Shown here piece by piece: positions 27,518-35,784 of a stretch of 64,000 nt of DNA; position 1 is the stretch's first letter, and the number at the start of each line of letters is the position of its first letter. The notes under the pieces are model-generated. The model was not told the DNA's origin. It was given only the letters and a program-made list of their open reading frames with translations, and searched no databases. The DNA comes from AP-15 sp963747735. Lineage in GTDB: Bacteria; Pseudomonadota; Alphaproteobacteria; ATCC43930; CGMCC-115725. The stretch spans positions 711,602 through 775,601 of the forward strand of contig CAVVGE010000019.1 in NCBI GenBank assembly GCA_963747735.1, written 5' to 3'. The translations under genes were made by a program, and so were the position numbers.

Positions 27518-28840
27518 ATGCAGTCCACGATGACCACGCCCGTCGATGTGGCCGATGACCCGGTCAGGACGAAGCAATACGGCTGGCGGGTCGTCTTGTT
27601 TTCCGGCGCCGGCTGGTTTTTCGACGGCTACGTGATCAACGTATGGCCGCTGGCGATTCCCTTCGTCATGGCCGACTTGCATCTGACGGTAAAGGAAATC
27701 GGGACGATCACCACAATCTATGTCACCGCCTACACGCTCGGCACCCTGCTCGGAGGGACATTCGCGGACTACCTCGGGCGGCGCAGCGTGTTGTCCTTTT
27801 CGGTGCTTTTCTACATGTTCGTGGACGCTCTTACGGCGTTGGCGCAAGGGTTCTGGTCTCTGGGCTTATTCCGATTCTTGACCGGCACCGGAACCGGGAT
27901 GGAGCTCCCGGTCGGCTCCACCTTTATTACCGAAGCTGTCGATAACAAATGGCGCGCGCGACTGCTCGCCGTCATGAACATCGGCTATCCCGCCGGCTAT
28001 GTCCTGGCAGTCGCAGCGTTTGCCACGATCGGCGCGGTGTGGGGCTGGCGCGGGGTTTTTGTCGCCTCGATCATTCCCGGCATCTTCGTCTTTATTGTCA
28101 GGCTCAGGGTGTCCGAGTCGCCCCTCTTCCAGCTGGCGCGCGAACGGCTCGCGCGCGGTGAAGTAACCCGCGACCGCGTGGCCAACATTACCGTCTTCAG
28201 AAAGCCATACGCTCGCGATTCGCTGCCAGCCGTGCTGTATTGGATCGGCAACGCGTTTGCTTTTTGGGCGTTTTACACGTTTATTCCGCTCTACTTTGTG
28301 AAAGTCCGGCAAATTTCGACACCGGTCGAGCTGACGTGGCTGGCGAGCTTTCAGGTCTGGGCGGTCGTGATCACCTACCTCGGAAGCTGGCTGTCCGACC
28401 GTTGGGGCCGCCGACCGTTCGCCATCATGTTCGCCCTGCTGACGCTGATATTCGTGTGGGCCGTAACGCTCGTCCCGGATGGCGCTCCGCTGTATCTCGC
28501 CGCAGCGCTGCTGTTCGGCTTCAACAATGCGACCTGGACGATATCGTTTGCCCATTCGACCGAGCTTTATCCGACCCACATCCGCGGTTCAGGGATCGGG
28601 ACGACGATGGCCTGCGGCCGGGTCGTGTCGATTTTTGCTCCGCTGTTCTTTGGCGTGGTGGCGGCGCGCTATGGCATCGCTGTCGCCTTCCGCCTCGGCG
28701 CGCTGGCCTGGATCCTCACCATCATCGGCTATCTGCTGTCGCGCGAGACCAGCGGGATCGCGCTCGAGCATATCGAGCAACGGGCCGCCTCGGCGGCAGC
28801 CCCGCCGGTCGGCGCGCCGCTGCCGCAGCCCTCGGAATAA
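27518..28840 (+). CDS. MFS transporter (sugar/metabolite:H+ symporter branch)
   Basis: 440 aa with about 12 membrane segments. FFDGYVINVWPLAIP in segment 1, the loop 2-3 motif GGTFADYLGRRSVL, and the second repeat SDRWGRRPFAI are the hallmark motifs of the metabolite:H+ symporter/sugar-porter branch; STELYPTHIRGSGIG is the typical segment 10-11 motif. The start is unsettled: 27518 fits GGAGGGAGC upstream, and ATG 27530 is also in frame. The 200 bp before it are AT-rich (TATAAATAAAAATATTC at ~27410-27426), an obvious promoter zone. The amidohydrolase 78 bp downstream may act on the imported compound. Confidence 0.88.
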   Translation: MQSTMTTPVDVADDPVRTKQYGWRVVLFSGAGWFFDGYVINVWPLAIPFVMADLHLTVKEIGTITTIYVTAYTLGTLLGGTFADYLGRRSVLSFSVLFYMFVDALTALAQGFWSLGLFRFLTGTGTGMELPVGSTFITEAVDNKWRARLLAVMNIGYPAGYVLAVAAFATIGAVWGWRGVFVASIIPGIFVFIVRLRVSESPLFQLARERLARGEVTRDRVANITVFRKPYARDSLPAVLYWIGNAFAFWAFYTFIPLYFVKVRQISTPVELTWLASFQVWAVVITYLGSWLSDRWGRRPFAIMFALLTLIFVWAVTLVPDGAPLYLAAALLFGFNNATWTISFAHSTELYPTHIRGSGIGTTMACGRVVSIFAPLFFGVVAARYGIAVAFRLGALAWILTIIGYLLSRETSGIALEHIEQRAASAAAPPVGAPLPQPSE

Positions 28841-28918
28841 AACCCGACTATTCTGTCGCGTGATCCGCCCCTTGCCCGCGTCGCGGGTGTCGGCGGACCC
28901 TCAATCGGAGGATCGGCA

Positions 28919-30037
28919 ATGCAGCAGGATCAGATCATCGATTGCGACGGCCATCTCGTCGAGCCGCCCGATTTGTGGGAGCGCTACCTCGAAGGCCCGT
29001 TGCGCACCAAGGCGCCGCGGCTCGTCGCCGACCGCAACGGCCTGGCCCGGATCGCGCTCGAAGACCGGCTTTATCCGCAGCTCGAAGGCAACGGCAAGGG
29101 CTTTCCCGGGCTGCCGGTCGAGTGGTTCCGACCTGACGGCGGGGGCCGCTTTCATGCCCAGCCGGGGATCTCGCCGCAGGCCCGGCTCGCCGCGATGGAT
29201 CAGGAAGGCATCGACATCGCCGTGCCGTTCCCGACGCTCGGGCTCTACACGGTCGATGCGCGCGAGGCGGAATTGAACGCCGCGATCTGCCGCGCCTACA
29301 ACAACTGGCTGCACGAGGAATACCTCGCCGCCGACCGCCGGCGGCTCGTCGGCGTCGGCATGGTGAGCTTGCTCGATGTCGGAGCGGCGGTCGATGAATT
29401 GCGCCGCGTCGCCACGACGCTCGGCTTCAAAGGTGTCTATCTGCGGCCCAACCCGGTCGGCGGCCGTGCCTTGCACGATCCTGCCTTCGATCCGTTCTGG
29501 GCCGAGGCGGAGCGGCTCGGCGTGCCGGTCATGTTCCATGAGGGGACCGACGGACAGCTGCCGACGGCAGGGCTCGACCGCTACGACAATTTCTTTATGA
29601 CCCATACGGTCTCGCACCCGTTCGAGCAGATGCTGGCCGCGCTGTCGATGATCGCCGGCGGCGTGGTCGAGCGCTTTCCGCGGCTCAAGATCGCATTCCT
29701 CGAATCAGGCTGCGGCTGGCTGCCGTTCTGGCTACACCGCATGCACGAGCACTGGGAGAAGCGCCCACATGAGGTGCCCTGGCTCAAGACCGACCCGATC
29801 GCCTGCTTCCGCCGGCAGTGCATGATCTCGTGCGATCCCGACGAGGCGACGATCCCGGCGGTCGTCGATTTTATCGGCGACGATTATGTCTGCTGGGCTT
29901 CGGACTACCCGCACTGGGATGCGATCTTTCCCGGTGCGGTGGCCGAGCTGCGGCAACACATGACCGGGCTCGGCGAGGCCGCGCAGCGCAAGATCCTCGG
30001 TGACAACGCACGCCGCTTTCTGGGTCTGCCGGTCTAG
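28919..30037 (+). CDS. ACMSD-like metal-dependent amidohydrolase
   Basis: 372 aa TIM-barrel amidohydrolase of the aminocarboxymuconate-semialdehyde-decarboxylase group (amidohydro_2). DCDGHLVEPPDLW supplies a variant of the first metal motif (D-x-H), YLRPNPVGGR and VMFHEGTDG the barrel-centre histidine, ETVSHPFEQM-like HTVSHPFEQM another, and WASDYPHWD the metal aspartate. ATG follows ATCGGAGGATC. Likely a decarboxylase or hydrolase of an aromatic breakdown intermediate, paired with the MFS carrier upstream. Confidence 0.85.
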   Translation: MQQDQIIDCDGHLVEPPDLWERYLEGPLRTKAPRLVADRNGLARIALEDRLYPQLEGNGKGFPGLPVEWFRPDGGGRFHAQPGISPQARLAAMDQEGIDIAVPFPTLGLYTVDAREAELNAAICRAYNNWLHEEYLAADRRRLVGVGMVSLLDVGAAVDELRRVATTLGFKGVYLRPNPVGGRALHDPAFDPFWAEAERLGVPVMFHEGTDGQLPTAGLDRYDNFFMTHTVSHPFEQMLAALSMIAGGVVERFPRLKIAFLESGCGWLPFWLHRMHEHWEKRPHEVPWLKTDPIACFRRQCMISCDPDEATIPAVVDFIGDDYVCWASDYPHWDAIFPGAVAELRQHMTGLGEAAQRKILGDNARRFLGLPV

Positions 30038-30061
30038 GAATGGCTGGCTAGGAATGGCTGG
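30034..30061. repeat. 14-bp tandem duplication reaching into the tRNA-Gln 3' end
   Basis: CTAGGAATGGCTGG occurs twice in direct tandem (30034-30047 and 30048-30061). The second copy contains the encoded CCA end and discriminator of the tRNA gene; the first covers the stop of the amidohydrolase gene. Confidence 0.8.
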
Positions 30062-30129
30062 GGCGGGAGGATTCGAACCTCCGTATCGCGGAATCAAAAT
30101 CCGCTGCCTTACCACTTGGCTACGCCCCA
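30055..30129 (-). tRNA. tRNA-Gln (anticodon TTG)
   Basis: A 75-nt tRNA including encoded CCA. The acceptor stem TGGGGCG pairs with CGCCCCA; the anticodon stem GCGGA/TCCGC encloses loop TTTTGAT, giving anticodon TTG for CAA; the T arm GGAGG-TTCGAAT-CCTCC is canonical. It decodes glutamine and lies 16 bp before the end of ispE. Confidence 0.97.
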
Positions 30130-30145
30130 CCGGCGTGGCGCGAAA

Positions 30146-31055
30146 TTATCGGGAAAGCGCCGGGCCGGCAACAAACCCGCTGGCAACAAACCCGCCGGCA
30201 ACAAGCCCGCCCGCGGCGCACCACCATTGCGGGCAGGCCGCGGCGAGCGCCGCGCGACCTCGCCGGGCGCAGGCGCGATCGGCAAACAGGGCAAAGCAGG
30301 TGGCGCCGCTGCCGCTCATGCGCGCAATCAGCGCGCCGGGGAGCCGGCCGAGCTGCGCCAGCACCGCGCCGATCTCGGGTACAATGCCGATTGCGGCGTC
30401 GGTCAGATCATTGCGCCGCCGCATCAGCTCGGCGGCGAGCCCGGCAGCGTCCCTCGGCATCGGCGCGAACCGGCCAGCTTTGCTAAAGGCGCCGCGCCTG
30501 GCTGCGAACACGGCGGCGGTCGGCAATAGGACCCGCGGATTGGCGAGCACGATCCCGGACGCCGGCAATTCCGGCGCCGGCGCGATCTCCTCGCCCACCC
30601 CACCGACCCAGGCCGCACCGCCGTACAGGCAGGCGGGCAGATCGGCGCCGAGCGCCAGACCCAGTCGGGCCAGCGCGTCCTCGCCGATCGACACCCGCCA
30701 CAGCCGGGCGAGCGCTCGCAAGGCCGCCGCCGCGTCGCTCGACCCGCCGCCGATCCCGGCGGCAACCGGCAGATTCTTTTCCAGATGGAGCGCCGCCCCG
30801 CCCGCGACCCCGGCATGGGCAGCAAGCAGGCGAGCGGCACGCAGCACCAGATTGCCTTCGCCGCATATCGGCGAGGCTCGCCGCCTCCGGTCCGCCGAGA
30901 TCGAGCGACAACGCCGCGGCCGGCCGCGCGGTGACGCGGTCGCCGATATCGGCAAAGGCGACGAGGCTGTCGACTAGATGATAGCCGTCGTCGCGGCGCC
31001 CGGTCAGGTGCAGATAGAGGTTGACCTTCGCCGCGGCGAAGACCGCGACCGCCAC
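30146..31055 (-). pseudogene. ispE: ispE (4-diphosphocytidyl-methylerythritol kinase) with a frameshift
   Basis: A GHMP kinase for the MEP isoprenoid pathway. The GTG start at 31053-31055 opens AAAKVNLYLHLTGRRDDGYH, the typical IspE start. The ATP loop LPVAAGIGGGSSDAAAAL and late MSGSGATCFALF are also intact, but in a different frame. The shift lies near 30865-30872, where one base too many separates PEAASLA from CGEGNLVLRAARL. The C-terminus is extended by three 15-bp repeats. All motifs are conserved on both sides, and the gene is normally essential, so a sequencing or assembly error is as likely as real inactivation. Upstream is the TPR gene, 8 bp away. Confidence 0.85.
30167..30211. repeat. 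three 15-bp tandem repeats in the 3' end of ispE
   Basis: Units at 30167-30181, 30182-30196 and 30197-30211, each close to GGCAACAAACCCGCC. Read on the minus strand they give GGLVA, GGFVA and SGFVA near the IspE C-terminus, an extension unlike the compact family end. Confidence 0.8.
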
Positions 31056-31063
31056 ACCCCGGC

Positions 31064-32782
31064 TCAGCCGCCGCCGGCGCGGGTCGGCGGCTTGGCGCCG
31101 TCGAGCTTCGCCTCGATCGGCTTGATGTCGCCCTTGTCCGGGCCGAACTGCAAGGCGCGCCGCCACTGGTAGCGCGCCTCGGTCGACCGCCCGCTCTGCC
31201 AATAGGCGTCGCCCAGATGATCGTTGATGGTCGGGTCTTCGGGCACCAGCTCCAACGCCTTTTCGAGGTATTGCACCGCGGCCGAATAGTTGCCGAGCTT
31301 GTAATGGGCCCAACCGAGGCTATCGACGATATAGCCGTCCTCGGGCCGCAGCTCGACCGCCTTTTCGATCATCTTGAGGCCGCGTCGCAATTTTTCGCCG
31401 CGGTCGATCCAGGAATAGCCGAGATAGTTCAGCACCAGCGGCTGGTCGGGCTCGAGCTCGAGCGCGTGCTGAAGATCGGCCTCGGCGCGCTGCCATTGGC
31501 CGGCGCGCTCGAGCGCGATGCCGCGGCTGTAGTAGAGCGACCAGCGCTCGGGTGTGCCGGCCGCCTTGAGCCGCTTGATCGCTTCGTCATAAGCGGCGGC
31601 GGCTTCGACAAAGCGCTTTTTTTCGCGCAGCAGATCGCCGAGCTGCATATCGGCCGCCGCCCGCTTGGGCTCCGCCGCCGCCATTTTGCGCAGCATCGCG
31701 ATCGCTTCGTCGCCGCGGTCGAGCGTCTGCAGATTGGCGGCGACGCGCAGCTGTGCCGACCAGGAGTAGGGCGAGCTCAGCGGGATTTGCGCCAGCACCG
31801 CCAAGCTTTCCTCCGGCTTGTCCTCGGCGCTCATGATGTCGGCGAGCAAGAGCTGCGCCACCGCGAATTGCGGGCGCAAGGCAAGCGCGCAGCGGTCGTA
31901 GAGCAGCGCCACGTCGATCGTTTCCGGCCGGTTGGCGACGCTCGCCAGATCGAAAAACGCCTCGGCCAGACCTTCCCTCGCCGAATCGATGATCGGTGCG
32001 GGCGGCTCGGCGGGGACGCTCAGCGCAGATTCGGCAAGCTCGCTGCCGGCATTCTCGACAATAAAGCGGCGATAGATCGCCTGCGCCTTGTCGGCGCGGC
32101 CGTGGCGCGCATAGAAATTGGCCATCGCATCGGTCAACCGCCAATTGAGCTTGCCGGTCGCGTCCAGCGCCTTTTGGAAATTCTCCTCGGCCTGGTTCGG
32201 ATGGCTGGCAAAATCATCGATCAGCCCGCGCTGAAAAAATTCGAGCGGTGCGAGCCCGTCGAATTTGTCGAGCCCCTGCAACGCCGCATCCGCGCCGGCG
32301 AGATCGCCCATCGCCATCCGCACCCAGGCGACGGCGGGCGGGCCGGCATAGCGATAAAGACCATCGGACGGCAATGCCTGCGCCCGCGCCAAGGCCCCCG
32401 CCTTGTCGCCTGCCTCGATCCGGTCGACCAGCAGGACGAGGTTCGCAACCGCGTCGGAGGGGTCGAGCGTCAGCGCTTTTTGGGCGAGCGGGATCGCGCG
32501 ATCGAAATTCCCTTGATACGCCTCCATCAGAAAAGTGCGGCTGACGAGCTCGGAGGATTTCGGGTCGGCGTGCAGCGAATTCTCGAACCACGTGGCCGCC
32601 GCCGCGTATTCGCGCACCTCTTGGGCGTGACGGCCCGCGAGATAGGTGCCGTAAGGCGTGTCGCCCGCCGTCGCAGAGGGCTCGCCGCTCGGCGCCGCGA
32701 TTGTCGCGCTGCTCGCCAGCACCATCGCCAGCAGAGCCGGTGCGCGCCAGATCCGGTAACGTGCGATTGGTGACATCTTCAT
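31064..32782 (-). CDS. exported TPR-repeat protein
   Basis: About 572 aa from ATG 32780-32782. A signal peptide (hydrophobic core to ~residue 28, AAPSGE after it) precedes at least ten tetratricopeptide repeats across the whole length, e.g. ALTLDPSDAVANLVLL, AEADLQHALELEPDQPLVLNYLGYSWIDRG and the adjacent LEKALELVPEDPTINDHLGDAYWQSGR region. Likely a periplasmic or outer-membrane-linked scaffold. In Rhodospirillales such a protein sits between ETF-QO and ispE; here it is 25 bp after the former and 8 bp before the latter. Partner unknown. Confidence 0.85.
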   Translation of the reverse strand: MKMSPIARYRIWRAPALLAMVLASSATIAAPSGEPSATAGDTPYGTYLAGRHAQEVREYAAAATWFENSLHADPKSSELVSRTFLMEAYQGNFDRAIPLAQKALTLDPSDAVANLVLLVDRIEAGDKAGALARAQALPSDGLYRYAGPPAVAWVRMAMGDLAGADAALQGLDKFDGLAPLEFFQRGLIDDFASHPNQAEENFQKALDATGKLNWRLTDAMANFYARHGRADKAQAIYRRFIVENAGSELAESALSVPAEPPAPIIDSAREGLAEAFFDLASVANRPETIDVALLYDRCALALRPQFAVAQLLLADIMSAEDKPEESLAVLAQIPLSSPYSWSAQLRVAANLQTLDRGDEAIAMLRKMAAAEPKRAAADMQLGDLLREKKRFVEAAAAYDEAIKRLKAAGTPERWSLYYSRGIALERAGQWQRAEADLQHALELEPDQPLVLNYLGYSWIDRGEKLRRGLKMIEKAVELRPEDGYIVDSLGWAHYKLGNYSAAVQYLEKALELVPEDPTINDHLGDAYWQSGRSTEARYQWRRALQFGPDKGDIKPIEAKLDGAKPPTRAGGG

Positions 32783-32807
32783 CTTTAATCTACCCTGTCG
32801 GCTGGCG

Positions 32808-34445
32808 TCACATGTTCGGATAATTGGGTCCACCGCCGCCCTCCGGCACCACCCAATCGATGTTCTGCTCCGGGTCCTTGATGTCGCAGGTCTTGCAGTG
32901 CACGCAATTCTGCGCGTTGATCTGCAAGCGTGGCTCTCCCGAGCCGGCGTCCTCGACGATCTCATACACCCCGGCCGGACAATAGCGCTGTTCGGGGGAA
33001 TCGTAGAGCCGATAGTTGACCGCGATCGCCTTTGCCGGGTCGCGCAGCCGCAAATGCGACGGCTGGTCCTCCTCGTGATTGGTGTTCGAGATGAACACCG
33101 AGGAGAGCCGGTCGAAGCTCACTTTCCCGTCCGGCTTAGGATAGTCGATCGGTTGCGCCTCGCGCGCCGGCACCAGCTGGGTGTGGTCGGGATGGTGGTG
33201 CATGGTCCAAGGTGCCGCGCCGCGCAGCACATAGGTGTCGAAGGCCGAATAGGCCAGCCCGGCGTAAAGGCCGCGGCGAAAGCTCGGGCGGATATTGCGC
33301 ACCCGGCGCAGCTCCTCCCACACCCAGCTTTGCTCGAGCGCCTGCCAAGCTTCGGCGCCGGCGTCGCCGCCCAACCGGCGGAACACCGCCTCGGCCGCGA
33401 CCATCCCGGATTTCATCGCGGTGTGGCTGCCCTTGATTTTGGGCACATTGACAAAGCCCGCGGCGCAGCCGGTGAGCGCCCCGCCGGGAAAATCGAGCCG
33501 CGGGATCGACTGAAGGCCCCCTTCGTTCAAGGCCCGTGCGCCATAGGCGATGCGTCTTGCGCCCTCGAAATAAGGGCGGATCGCAGGATGGGTCTTGAAC
33601 CGCTGAAACTCTTCGAACGGGCTTAAAAAAGGGTTTTTGTAGTCGAGCCCGACGACAAAGCCGACCGCGACCTGGCGCTCTTCGAGATGATAGAGGAACG
33701 AGCCGCCATAGGTGGCGCTGTCGAGCGGCCAGCCGACGGTGTGGAGGACGAGCCCCGGCCGGTGCCGCCCGGGTGCGACTTCCCACAATTCCTTGAGGCC
33801 GATCGCATAGGTCTGCGGGTCGATCCCGTCGCGCAGCCGAAACCGCTCGACCAGCGTTTTCGTCAACGAGCCGCGGCATCCTTCGGCGAAGAGCGTCTCG
33901 GTGGCGACGAGCTCGACGCCCCGCTGAAAGCGCTCGGTTGGCTCGCCATTTCGGCCGATCCCCATATCGCCGGTCGCCACGCCTCGCACCCGGCCGGCCT
34001 CGTCGTACAAGACCTCGGCCGCGGCAAAGCCCGGATAAATTTCGACGCCCAGCGCCTCGGCCTCGCCGGCCAGCCAGCGGCAGAGATTGCCGAGGCTGAT
34101 GATGTAATTGCCGTGGTTGCGCATTTGCGGCGGCGTCGGCAGGCGCAGCGCGCGTTTTTGCGTCAGGAGCAGAAACCGGTCCTCTGTAGCGGGCGTGACG
34201 AGCGGGGCGCCGCGCTCGCGCCAATCGGGCAAGAGCTCGTCGAGGGCGCGCGGCTCGAACACCGCGCCCGAAAGGATGTGCGCACCGACCTCGGAGCCCT
34301 TTTCGACGACGCAGACCGCGACCTCGCGCCCGGCCTCTGCGCCGAGCTGCTTGAGCCGGATCGCGGCGGCGAGCCCGGCCGGCCCGGCCCCGACCACGAC
34401 CACGTCGTAGACCATCTCCTCGCGCGGCGCCCGTTCCTCGCCCAT
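32808..34445 (-). CDS. electron-transfer-flavoprotein:ubiquinone oxidoreductase
   Basis: 545 aa from ATG 34443-34445 (GGTGGAGGCGGG upstream; ATG 34463 and GTG 34469 also in frame). The N-terminal FAD site VVVVGAGPAGLAAAIRL, a central GCSAGFVNVPKIKG-like TGCAAGFVNVPKIKGSH region and a C-terminal 4Fe-4S cluster (RYCPAGVYE, then NCVHCKTCDI) match the mitochondrial/bacterial ETF-QO. It passes electrons from acyl-CoA dehydrogenases through ETF to ubiquinone at the inner membrane. Length is normal. First gene of the ETF-QO/TPR/ispE run. Confidence 0.95.
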   Translation of the reverse strand: MGEERAPREEMVYDVVVVGAGPAGLAAAIRLKQLGAEAGREVAVCVVEKGSEVGAHILSGAVFEPRALDELLPDWRERGAPLVTPATEDRFLLLTQKRALRLPTPPQMRNHGNYIISLGNLCRWLAGEAEALGVEIYPGFAAAEVLYDEAGRVRGVATGDMGIGRNGEPTERFQRGVELVATETLFAEGCRGSLTKTLVERFRLRDGIDPQTYAIGLKELWEVAPGRHRPGLVLHTVGWPLDSATYGGSFLYHLEERQVAVGFVVGLDYKNPFLSPFEEFQRFKTHPAIRPYFEGARRIAYGARALNEGGLQSIPRLDFPGGALTGCAAGFVNVPKIKGSHTAMKSGMVAAEAVFRRLGGDAGAEAWQALEQSWVWEELRRVRNIRPSFRRGLYAGLAYSAFDTYVLRGAAPWTMHHHPDHTQLVPAREAQPIDYPKPDGKVSFDRLSSVFISNTNHEEDQPSHLRLRDPAKAIAVNYRLYDSPEQRYCPAGVYEIVEDAGSGEPRLQINAQNCVHCKTCDIKDPEQNIDWVVPEGGGGPNYPNM

Positions 34446-34493
34446 CCCGCCTCCACCGGCCATCAGCACCGCCCCTTACTATACGGGATCGGG

Positions 34494-34606
34494 TCAGCGA
34501 AACGGATCGATGATAGTAATCCCTTCAACCTCGCGGCCGTGTGGCGGCCGATCGCGCGGGTGGCAGCGATGGAATTCAGTATCGAGAAAAATGCGGCAGG
34601 ATCATG
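34494..34606 (-). pseudogene. deleted VapC-like PIN toxin remnant
   Basis: An ATG overlaps the antitoxin stop (ATGA at 34602-34605) and starts MIL, the usual beginning of PIN toxins. The frame then fails at once, and another frame ends REVEGITIIDPFR before TGA at 34494-34496, the usual end of PIN domains. So only the two tips remain and the ~120-residue nuclease core is deleted. The resemblance is short, so this rests on position and the two ends. Confidence 0.5.
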
Positions 34607-34835
34607 CCCCGCGGTTGTGGACTTCATCGCGTGAAAGCCGGTCGGATGCCCGGAAATCGGTGATGTGCTCGCGCAATTCCCGCTCCCGAGCTTTCAGCCG
34701 TTCGACCTTCTCGCCGGCGCCGAGGCCGGTCAGGAGCTTGCGCACGAGCGCAGAAACCGACGTCTGCAGTCGGGCAGCGATGGTCCGGGCGCGCCGATAC
34801 GCCTCGTCGTCATGTGAGGCTGTAATTTTTTTCAT
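34602..34835 (-). CDS. VapB-like ribbon-helix-helix antitoxin
   Basis: 77 aa from ATG 34833-34835. MKKITASHDDEAYRRART followed by LQTSVSALVRKLL is the beta-strand, helix, turn, helix layout of RHH DNA-binding antitoxins. The C-terminal half (ERLKARERELREHI) is the charged tail that would wrap the PIN toxin. The toxin gene directly after it is deleted, leaving an orphan antitoxin. It starts 15 bp after the SDR gene ends. Confidence 0.7.
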   Translation of the reverse strand: MKKITASHDDEAYRRARTIAARLQTSVSALVRKLLTGLGAGEKVERLKARERELREHITDFRASDRLSRDEVHNRGA

Positions 34836-34849
34836 GGGCCTCTTGCTCC

Positions 34850-35617
34850 TCACATCGCCATCCAGCCGCCATCGACGTTCCAGGCGGCACCGGTGACATA
34901 GCTGGCGCGGTCCGAGCACAGCCAGACCACCATCTCGGCGATCTCCTCCGGCTCGCCCATGCGCTTCAACGGCGTTTGCGCCAGGATCGCCGCACCGCGG
35001 CGCTGCATCACCTCCTCGGTCATCCGGGTCTTGATGTAGCCGGGGCAGACCGCATTCACCCGGATCCCGGCTTCGGCGTATTCGAGCGCCGCGGTCTTGG
35101 TCAGCCCGATCACACCATGCTTTGCCGCGACATAGGCCGAGGAGGTCGGCAATCCGGCGAGCCCGGCGATCGAGGCGGTGTTGACGATCGACCCGCCACC
35201 TTGAGCCTGCATATGCAAAAGCTCGTGGCGCAGGCAGAGCCACACACCCTTCAGGTTGACCTCGATCATCCGATCGAACGCAGCCTCGGACCACTCCGCG
35301 GTCTTTTTGCCGGCAGCCTCGACATGCCAGCCGGCGATCCCGGCATTGTTGAAGGCGCAGTCGAGCCGGCCATGCGCGGCGATCGCCGCCTCGACCATGG
35401 CCCGCACTTCGGCGTCGCGCGCGACCTCGCCCGAGAGCGAAATCGCCTGCCCGCCCGCAGCATTGACCAGCGCCACCGTCTCCCGCGCAGCCTCGGCCGC
35501 GATATCGGCGACCGCGACGCGCGCCCCCTCGCGCGCCAAGGCCAGCGCCGCCGCCCGCCCGATGCCACCACCGCCGCCGGTCACCAGCGCCGACTTCCCC
35601 TCCAGCAGCCCCGCCAT
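34850..35617 (-). CDS. SDR-family oxidoreductase
   Basis: 255 aa from ATG 35615-35617 (GGGAGGA upstream). The classical SDR features are TGGGGGIGRAAA (NAD-binding glycine motif), NNAGI, the catalytic SIVNTAS serine and YVAAKHG (Y-x-x-x-K), ending with the NVDGG stretch near the C-terminus. It is a cytoplasmic NAD(P)-dependent alcohol/ketone dehydrogenase similar to glucose 1-dehydrogenase-type members. Substrate unknown. Divergent from the amidohydrolase at 35785. Confidence 0.9.
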   Translation of the reverse strand: MAGLLEGKSALVTGGGGGIGRAAALALAREGARVAVADIAAEAARETVALVNAAGGQAISLSGEVARDAEVRAMVEAAIAAHGRLDCAFNNAGIAGWHVEAAGKKTAEWSEAAFDRMIEVNLKGVWLCLRHELLHMQAQGGGSIVNTASIAGLAGLPTSSAYVAAKHGVIGLTKTAALEYAEAGIRVNAVCPGYIKTRMTEEVMQRRGAAILAQTPLKRMGEPEEIAEMVVWLCSDRASYVTGAAWNVDGGWMAM

Positions 35618-35784
35618 CCATTCCTCCCGTCTCCGCCGCCGCGGCAGCATATCTCCGCTCGCCTGCCCGGCGGCGGCAATTTAAGAGATGGTCCTGCTAA
35701 GAGATGGCCGCGGCCTTCACCGGTTGGATTAGGGTCGTCTCCGGGGCAAGCTGAAACACAGCGGTCAGACGGGAGGATGCGGGG

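Noticed and set aside
30167..30211. Short CRISPR-like repeat
   Set aside because: Units are directly adjacent without spacers and lie inside a coding region.
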